Below are positions 32,335 through 37,021 of a stretch of DNA of 37,021 nucleotides, piece by piece. A program made the translations under genes and the position numbers. This DNA comes from Candidatus Zixiibacteriota bacterium. GTDB taxonomy: Bacteria > Zixibacteria > MSB-5A5 > CAIYYT01. Under the pieces are notes generated by a model. The model saw only the letters and a list, made by a program, of their open reading frames with translations. It had not been told where the DNA came from and searched no databases. The stretch covers positions 1-37,021 of the forward strand of contig JADYYF010000140.1 of assembly GCA_020853795.1 (NCBI GenBank), given 5' to 3'. The stretch's first letter is position 1, and each line of letters starts with the position of its first letter.

Positions 32335-32760
32335 TCAAAGCTGCACCTTCTTCTCAATGAGATCGAGGAGTGAGGTTTCGTGCAGGAAGCCAAGATACTG
32401 CTCGCGGATCGACTTCCATTGGTGGTGCACGGCACAGGGTTCCGCTTCGTTGCAGAAGCCGCGGCCCATAAAGCAATTGCCCCAGCGTGAGATGTTATCA
32501 ATCGGGTCGACGACTTCGAAAAGCGATATCTCGTCCGCGGAGCGGGCAAGTCGGAAGCCACCGCCGAAGCCCTTCTGGGAGACAACCAGCCCTTCACCGG
32601 CGAGTGACTTCAGCAGCTTCCCCAAGTAGTTTTGTGGGGCACCGACCGTCCTGGCGATTTCAGCAGCGCCGGCGTACTTACCGGGGGCAAGTTTTGCCAT
32701 CTCCGCAAGGGCCATAACAGCGTGTATGCTTGATTTCGACAACATATAATCTAATCGCAT
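32335..32760 (-). CDS. Rrf2 family iron-sulfur transcription regulator (NsrR/IscR-like)
   Basis: This 141-residue regulator has an N-terminal winged helix (about 1-75), with the wing in QKGFGGGFRLAR, and a C-terminal cluster motif C96-x6-C103-x5-C109 with H112 three residues later. Such cysteines hold an Fe-S cluster that reports NO, iron or redox state. Spacing resembles IscR and NsrR but is not identical. The gene precedes a hemerythrin-like gene and an NO reductase, so NO sensing (NsrR-like) is the most likely role. A perfect inverted repeat covers its start codon and -10 element, which suggests autoregulation. The predicted transcript starts almost at the ATG, so the mRNA may be leaderless. 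An ATG five codons downstream (32743-32745) is an alternative start. Confidence 0.9.
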   Translation of the reverse strand: MRLDYMLSKSSIHAVMALAEMAKLAPGKYAGAAEIARTVGAPQNYLGKLLKSLAGEGLVVSQKGFGGGFRLARSADEISLFEVVDPIDNISRWGNCFMGRGFCNEAEPCAVHHQWKSIREQYLGFLHETSLLDLIEKKVQL

Positions 32761-32775
32761 GCCAATATGCGATTA
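32752..32775. promoter_or_regulatory. Perfect inverted repeat over the Rrf2 gene start (proposed operator)
   Basis: TAATCGCAT (32752-32760) and ATGCGATTA (32767-32775) are exact reverse complements separated by GCCAAT. The repeat includes the start codon of the Rrf2 gene (32758-32760) and its predicted -10 element (32764-32769). An operator for the Rrf2 protein itself is the simplest reading. A related repeat occurs at 32295-32318. Confidence 0.65.
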
Positions 32776-32792
32776 TACTATCGGCTTGTCAA
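32764..32792 (-). promoter_or_regulatory. Promoter candidate of the Rrf2 gene
   Basis: On the minus strand a perfect TTGACA (32787-32792), a 17-base spacer and CATATT (32764-32769, 4 of 6). A TATAAT sequence also occurs at 32772-32777 but is only 9 bases from the -35. The transcript would begin near 32757, at the start codon itself. Confidence 0.5.
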
Positions 32793-32817
32793 GGGAGTTT
32801 GTACATTATTTTCGAGA

Positions 32818-33522
32818 TTATTCTGCTTCCCGATCAAGTCCCCTTACAAGTCCTTGCACAACAACAACTAACTCTCCCTTGAGAATCTTTGCAGCGAGTT
32901 TTGAGCGCGCCATTTCGAGGTCAGACCGGATGATCTCCTCGAATTTCTTGGTCAATTCGCGGCAGATTACTACCTGTCGCTTCCCCAGTAGAGCATACAG
33001 CAGGTCGAGTAACTTATGGATCTTGAATGGCGACTCATAGAACACCAGAGTTTCACGGCGGTCTGCCAGTGACTCGATGACGGCTTTGCGCTTTCCTGCC
33101 GTCTGCGGGAGAAAGCCGTAGAATATGAAAGCATCGGTAGGCAAACCGCTGATTGACAGCGCGGTAATTGCGGCACAAGGGCCGGGAATAGCGATGACCT
33201 CGATCGAGTGCCTGATCGCCTCGCGGACGATGATGAAGCCGGGATCAGAGATCGAGGGGGTTCCGGCGTCGGAAATCAACGCCACGCTTTCACCGGCAAG
33301 AATGCGCGCGAGAATCTTATCTGAAACAGCGCGCTCGTTGAAGTTGTGATAAGCGATCAGTGGTTTGTGAACGTCGAAGTGATCGAGCAGGACGCGCGAA
33401 GTGCGAGTGTCCTCGCAGGCGATGAAATCGACGTTTCGGAGAGTCTCGACGGCGCGAAACGTGAAATCACCGAGATTACCGATTGGTGTGGCAACAAGAT
33501 AAAGGCTTCCGGCTGAAGTCAT
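32818..33522 (-). CDS. rsmI: 16S rRNA (cytidine1402-2'-O)-methyltransferase
   Basis: This 234-residue SAM-dependent enzyme methylates the ribose of C1402 in the decoding centre of 16S rRNA. The tetrapyrrole-methylase fold is recognisable from LYLVATPIGNLGDFTFRA at the start, CEDTRTSRVLLDHF, LISDAGTPSISDPG and VIAIPGPCAAITAL. It is shorter than the E. coli protein (286) because it lacks the C-terminal extension, as in many other bacteria. The ATG at 33522 is the first good start, but no clear ribosome binding site is seen. It ends 57 bases before the Rrf2 start codon and is probably a separate transcript. Confidence 0.94.
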   Translation of the reverse strand: MTSAGSLYLVATPIGNLGDFTFRAVETLRNVDFIACEDTRTSRVLLDHFDVHKPLIAYHNFNERAVSDKILARILAGESVALISDAGTPSISDPGFIIVREAIRHSIEVIAIPGPCAAITALSISGLPTDAFIFYGFLPQTAGKRKAVIESLADRRETLVFYESPFKIHKLLDLLYALLGKRQVVICRELTKKFEEIIRSDLEMARSKLAAKILKGELVVVVQGLVRGLDREAE

Positions 33523-33722
33523 AGGTGTAACTAATCACTCTCAATTCTGGCAGCAAGCGCGATCGAAGACGCACAAATACTGTGCACTCTTCCGTGACCA
33601 GCGATGTCTGTGGCAGCCCATTCGCTGACAAGTCAACCAGTTAAGGGTGTCGGCACGAAGTTTGCCAATTCACTGCGTGGGGCGATGATGCCCGTGTCCG
33701 GGCAATGGAAACGGAGGAGAAG

Positions 33723-34355
33723 ATGAGAACAGCTTTGACGGTATTGATGGCGCTTCTGCTGGCAACCAATGCATTCGGCGTAAGCAAGAACAAGAAGGGC
33801 ACGACGCAAGTCAAGCGAGTGGTGGTGCAGCAGTCCGAGCCGGAGTCGGTGCGACTCGGGTGGTATTTGTCGCCGGCACTGAAGTTCGGCAAGATTGACG
33901 GAGAGACAGAGACCATGCTGGGTATCCGGGGCGGATTGGAATTCAATCAGTCAATCTATCTGGGGCTGGCGGCGTACGGACTGCCGGAAGACAAGTATGA
34001 TGACCCATTTCATGATCGCTACTTTGACGACGATGAATGGGCAATGGGTTACGGCGGACTCGAAGTGGGATTGATCAGCGGTCGGCCGCGTAACGGTCAG
34101 ATCTCGTTGGGGGTGTTGATCGGCGGTGGTTCGGTGAATATCGACGAGAACTACTTTGAGTCGCATTTCGGCGATTATGACGGTTTCTTTGTGCTGGAAC
34201 CGCAGATGGACATGACGCTGAGTTTTTCGCGAAATGTGCGTTTGAGCCTCGGCGCCAGTTATCGATTCATTGATGATCTTGAGAGCGTGCGTTATTCCGT
34301 GGACGATTTGGAGGGGCCGAGTTTCAATCTGACCCTGGGACTTGGGCGGTTTTAG
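33723..34355 (+). CDS. Secreted protein, predicted outer-membrane beta-barrel
   Basis: This 210-residue protein has a signal peptide (about 1-19, ending NAFG) and then many short amphipathic strands with alternating hydrophobic residues. It ends in FNLTLGLGRF, a final Phe typical of outer-membrane barrels. I chose the ATG at 33723 instead of the upstream ATG at 33705, because GGAGG lies just before 33723 and the signal peptide then begins MRTALTVLMALLL. No specific family is recognised. The Asp-rich segment around FDDDEWAMGYGG is a likely loop. It is followed by the ssb promoter and is probably transcribed alone. Confidence 0.7.
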   Translation: MRTALTVLMALLLATNAFGVSKNKKGTTQVKRVVVQQSEPESVRLGWYLSPALKFGKIDGETETMLGIRGGLEFNQSIYLGLAAYGLPEDKYDDPFHDRYFDDDEWAMGYGGLEVGLISGRPRNGQISLGVLIGGGSVNIDENYFESHFGDYDGFFVLEPQMDMTLSFSRNVRLSLGASYRFIDDLESVRYSVDDLEGPSFNLTLGLGRF

Positions 34356-34389
34356 TTCGACCGGGACCGGAGCGACGCCATATATCTGA

Positions 34390-34419
34390 TTGACAGCGGG
34401 AGTCGGGAGTGTCTATAAT
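34390..34419 (+). promoter_or_regulatory. Strong sigma70-type promoter of ssb
   Basis: TTGACA (34390-34395) and TATAAT (34414-34419) are both perfect consensus hexamers, separated by 18 bases. The expected transcript starts near 34426, leaving a short leader with AAGGAG before the ssb ATG. This is the best promoter match in the window. Confidence 0.85.
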
Positions 34420-34451
34420 GGGGCACTCTCTAAAAAGGAGAAGTTGAGAAT

Positions 34452-34874
34452 ATGGCGTCGGTTAACAAAGCGATTTTGATTGGCAATCTGGGCAAGGACC
34501 CAGATCTGCGGTATACGCCCTCCGGTGTGGCGGTGTGCACTTTTTCCATCGCGACGACGGAAAAGTGGAAGGACAAGAACACCAACGAAATGAAAGAGAC
34601 GACCACCTGGCACAATATTGTGTTATGGCGGCGGCAGGCGGAGATCGCCAAAGAGTATCTTCAGAAAGGCTCCCCGGTTTACATCGAGGGGCGGATTCAG
34701 ACCCGGAGCTACGACGACAAGGAAGGCAACAAAAAGTGGATCACAGAAATCGTCGGTGACCGACTGCAGTTGCTGGGACGCCGCGGTGAGGCGCCCGAGC
34801 CGAGTAGCGCGCCGGGACCGGAGGCTCAAGAAGCACCGCCGCTGACGGAAGAGGATGACGACCTCCCGTTCTAA
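34452..34874 (+). CDS. ssb: Single-stranded DNA-binding protein
   Basis: This 140-residue protein has one OB-fold domain (about 1-108), starting MASVNKAILIGNLGKDPDLRYTP, with TTTWHNIVLWRRQAEIAKEYLQKG and the GRIQTRSYDDKEGNKKW segment. A short disordered linker leads to the acidic tail EEDDDLPF, the partner-binding end of SSB. It coats single-stranded DNA at forks and recruits repair proteins, probably including the RarA encoded at 24002-25342. The AAGGAG ribosome binding site is a little far from the ATG. The next gene overlaps its last 20 bases. Confidence 0.97.
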   Translation: MASVNKAILIGNLGKDPDLRYTPSGVAVCTFSIATTEKWKDKNTNEMKETTTWHNIVLWRRQAEIAKEYLQKGSPVYIEGRIQTRSYDDKEGNKKWITEIVGDRLQLLGRRGEAPEPSSAPGPEAQEAPPLTEEDDDLPF

Positions 34875-36576
34875 ATTCAACCGCATGATCAGGAATCTGA
34901 CCGGGGTGGGGATTTTTGTCCTCACCCTGTTTCTTTACCTGCTGACACGATATCCGAGTGTGGCGTATATCGACTCCGGGGAGTTGGCTGTCGTCAACGG
35001 GACGCTCGGAATTGCGCACCCGACGGGCTATCCGCTGTACACGATTCTGGGGCGACTATTCGCCTTGCTGCCGCTGGAGTTGATGACGACGCAGGTGATG
35101 TTTGGGGCTCTGTGCACGGCGGTCACCGCTGCGGTCTTGTTCTTTACTTTCGTTCGCTACTTCGACCGTCACGAGCCCGCACCAATCTCAGTGTTGGCGA
35201 TGCTGACGCTGCTGTTTGCCAGTGCGCCGCTAATCTGGGGGCAAGGTACGACAAATGAAGTATATTCCTTACATCTGCTGTTCATCAGCTTGATCCTGGC
35301 GTTGCTGCTGTCGCCGTTGGATACGCGGCGGCGGGTTATGGGGCCGTTCGTGGTGGCGCTGGCTTTCGGCAATCACATGTCGACGATCCTGCTGCTGCCG
35401 GCGATCGCTGTCCACTTGTACAGCCAGCGCGCGCTGATCGCGAGAACGAAGCGAATCATCCCATTGAGTCTGAGTGCGGTTGTGGTAGGGGCGTCGCTCT
35501 ATTTGTACCTGCCTGTGCGTGCAGCGCTGGATCCGATCTTCAACTGGGGGCAGCCGCACACCTGGGAGAATTTCGTGCGGCATGTAACCGGCTGGCAGTA
35601 TCAGGTATGGATGTTCTCCAAGAGTCCCGGCGAGCTGGCGGGGAATCTTTGGGATTTCGCCCAGATTTTCTACGAGCAGTTCCCAGCATTGTTCTGGCTG
35701 CCGGTTGCTCTGGGAATAATCACTGCCTGGCGACGGCACCGACATCTGGCGATGCTCTTGAGTTGTTTTCTCGTGTTCAACTGTCTCTATGCCCTGAACT
35801 TTTCGATTCCCGACATCGACAACTATCTGCTGCCGTCGGTGGTAGCGCTGTTTGGTTTTGGGTGCCTGGGGGTGTGGTGGCTGATCGAGCGGCTGCGAGT
35901 GTCGGCAGGGATAGCGGCCGGAGCCGTGGCGGCCTTGGTGGTCTGGGGACTAATGCTAAACTGGCAGGAATACGATCAGTCACGAAATCACGCGCCGCTG
36001 GATGGTGTTCACAATCTCTATGCATCCGCGGAAACAGACGCGCTGATTTTCTGCGCCGACTGGGATATCGTCAGTCCCTGGCTGTACTCTCACTTTGCCT
36101 TAGGCGAGCGGTCGGACGTGATTCTGATCGACAACGAGTTAGCGCGGCGGTCGTGGTATTTCGACTGGATCCGGCATGTTGATGCGCGGCTGTACGAGCA
36201 CGCCCAACCGGAAATTGAGGCGTTCCTGCCGCAGGTGCGCAAGTTCGAACGCAATGAGCCTTACGATCCACAGCAGATTGAGACGGCATACCAACGGATG
36301 TTGATGAAGTTTCTGCAATATCGCGCGCGGCCGCTGTATATCGATCAATCGGCGAACCTGTCGTTTCCACCACCGGGGGAGATTCTGGTCAGCGGGCAAC
36401 TCTTGCGCATCGTTCGCGACGGTGAGGCTGCGGCAGAGCGAAAGATCGTGTTGCGGGAGCCACGTTTCGGCAAGCCAGGCGACGCGCTCAACGTGCGCGA
36501 ACGCTTCAACCTTGAGAAGTATGAGCGGATGGTGCGCGCGGCTTCCGACGTGCCCGACTCAAATTCGGCACGCTGA
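34855..36576 (+). CDS. DUF2723 membrane protein (GT-C glycosyltransferase-like), second copy
   Basis: This 573-residue protein has about ten or more membrane helices and the DUF2723 motif in its first external loop: IDSGELAVVNGTLGIAHPTGYPLY (D40, E43). It shares this core with the gene at 19526-21664 but lacks that protein's C-terminal TPR region. A glycosyl-transfer role is inferred from family resemblance to GT-C enzymes, without proof. The ATG at 34855 overlaps the end of ssb by 20 bases; an ATG at 34885, just after the ssb stop, is an alternative. Either way it is probably co-transcribed with ssb from the strong promoter at 34390. It converges on the dockerin gene with a 2-base gap. Confidence 0.88.
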   Translation: MTTSRSKFNRMIRNLTGVGIFVLTLFLYLLTRYPSVAYIDSGELAVVNGTLGIAHPTGYPLYTILGRLFALLPLELMTTQVMFGALCTAVTAAVLFFTFVRYFDRHEPAPISVLAMLTLLFASAPLIWGQGTTNEVYSLHLLFISLILALLLSPLDTRRRVMGPFVVALAFGNHMSTILLLPAIAVHLYSQRALIARTKRIIPLSLSAVVVGASLYLYLPVRAALDPIFNWGQPHTWENFVRHVTGWQYQVWMFSKSPGELAGNLWDFAQIFYEQFPALFWLPVALGIITAWRRHRHLAMLLSCFLVFNCLYALNFSIPDIDNYLLPSVVALFGFGCLGVWWLIERLRVSAGIAAGAVAALVVWGLMLNWQEYDQSRNHAPLDGVHNLYASAETDALIFCADWDIVSPWLYSHFALGERSDVILIDNELARRSWYFDWIRHVDARLYEHAQPEIEAFLPQVRKFERNEPYDPQQIETAYQRMLMKFLQYRARPLYIDQSANLSFPPPGEILVSGQLLRIVRDGEAAAERKIVLREPRFGKPGDALNVRERFNLEKYERMVRAASDVPDSNSAR

Positions 36577-36578
36577 GT

Positions 36579-37021
36579 CTACGGACAGGCAGCGCAGGGC
36601 GCCGGTCCGCCGGCGAAGATGTAGTTGATCAAATAGACCGCGTCGGATATCGAAACACTGCTGGAGCAATCGGCATCGGCGGCAGTGGTGTTCGGGGCCG
36701 GTCCGCCGGCGAAGATATAATTGATCAAATAAACCGCATCCGAGATCGATACGACGCCGGAGTTGTCGGCATCACCACAGACAGTTGCGGGCGGTCCGAC
36801 GGTGAGCGCATACGACTGCAGCAATGACTTTGGGGGCACACTCGAATCGTATAACTGCATTGTGAAGTAGAAGGTGGCCTCGTAGCCAGGAGTCCCCGAC
36901 AGCACGCCGACGGTGTCGCCGTCAAACTGCATGCCGTAGGGCAGATCGCCGCCCCAGAGATTCCAGTGATACGGCTCGACGCCGCCGACCGCCTCGAATT
37001 TGAGATAGTACGGCACGCCGA
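36579..37021 (-). CDS. Secreted dockerin-repeat protein, C-terminal part (incomplete)
   Basis: This minus-strand gene enters from beyond the window's right end, so only its last 146 or so residues are seen. The visible part starts with a putative Ig-like (He_PIG-type) segment, with YLKFEAVGGVEPYHWNL and GVLSGTPG. It ends in two dockerin-type Ca-binding repeats: CGDADNSGVVSISDAVYLI and ADADCSSSVSISDAVYLI, each followed by NYIFAGGPAP. This paired tail is common on secreted proteins of Zixibacteria-like genomes. In other bacteria dockerins bind cohesins, but here the partner is unknown. The protein is exported. The gene is cut by the window edge, not broken. Confidence 0.88.
   Translation of the reverse strand, partial: GVPYYLKFEAVGGVEPYHWNLWGGDLPYGMQFDGDTVGVLSGTPGYEATFYFTMQLYDSSVPPKSLLQSYALTVGPPATVCGDADNSGVVSISDAVYLINYIFAGGPAPNTTAADADCSSSVSISDAVYLINYIFAGGPAPCAACP
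36601..36752 (-). repeat. Direct DNA repeat encoding the two dockerin loops
   Basis: Two 56-base copies at 36601-36656 and 36697-36752 (96 bases apart) are nearly identical; most differences are third-codon changes. Each encodes the SISDAVYLINYIFAGGPAP core. Preservation of the protein sequence with silent DNA changes indicates selection on the protein. Confidence 0.75.

Noticed and set aside
1-37021. tRNA, rRNA, CRISPR, transposase or attachment sites
   Set aside because: I looked through the gaps on both strands and found none; the short repeats present do not form an array with spacers.

Overview
This 37 kb GC-rich window looks like bacterial chromosome from a Gram-negative lineage of the FCB group, most like Zixibacteria and related candidate phyla. 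That placement is inference. It rests on paired dockerin-type Ca-binding repeats at the end of a secreted protein, two DUF2723 membrane proteins, secreted proteins with S74 or beta-barrel features, an orphan PEP-CTERM tail and a complex I operon without the NADH module. I see no rRNA, tRNA, CRISPR array, transposase or prophage. It reads as a core-genome segment with accessory genes between housekeeping ones.

Layout. 104-5099 (minus): a TerC-family membrane protein, a repeat-rich spacer, a transmembrane Ser/Thr kinase, and a two-gene unit (DUF502 membrane protein, then a PTS-IIA/CBS fusion) with its own sigma70-like promoter. 5158-15014 (minus): a tight 11-gene complex I operon, nuoA-B-C-D-H-I-J-K-L-M-N, with no nuoE, nuoF or nuoG. 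15015-15436: an AT-rich divergent spacer. 15437-17929 (plus): a large secreted protein with Asp-rich repeats and a C-terminal S74 self-cleaving chaperone domain, followed by a strong terminator. 18187-19497 (plus): mtaB. 19526-25342 (minus): a DUF2723-TPR membrane protein, an ERCC4-(HhH)2 protein with an altered active site, a secreted protein often misnamed asparagine synthetase B, and rarA. 25529-29215 (plus): a small acidic protein, then an active/inactive M16 peptidase pair; a PEP-CTERM remnant lies on the minus strand between them. 29326-32760 (minus): a nitric oxide module of Rrf2 regulator, hemerythrin-like protein and quinol NO reductase. 32818-33522 (minus): rsmI. 33723-36576 (plus): a predicted outer-membrane protein, ssb and a second DUF2723 protein overlapping ssb. 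36579-37021 (minus): the C-terminal end of a secreted dockerin-repeat protein that runs off the window.

How the genes work together. The nuo operon encodes the membrane arm and quinone-reducing connecting module of an ion-pumping oxidoreductase that probably takes electrons from something other than NADH through NuoEFG, such as ferredoxin. The NO module is a sensor-plus-detoxification set. A perfect inverted repeat covers the Rrf2 start codon and -10 element, and a related half-matching repeat with the same spacing covers the hemerythrin promoter, so I propose both as Rrf2 operators. This is the most testable new regulatory idea here. The most unusual proteins are the S74 secreted protein, the ERCC4-like protein and the secreted asparagine-synthetase-B-named protein.
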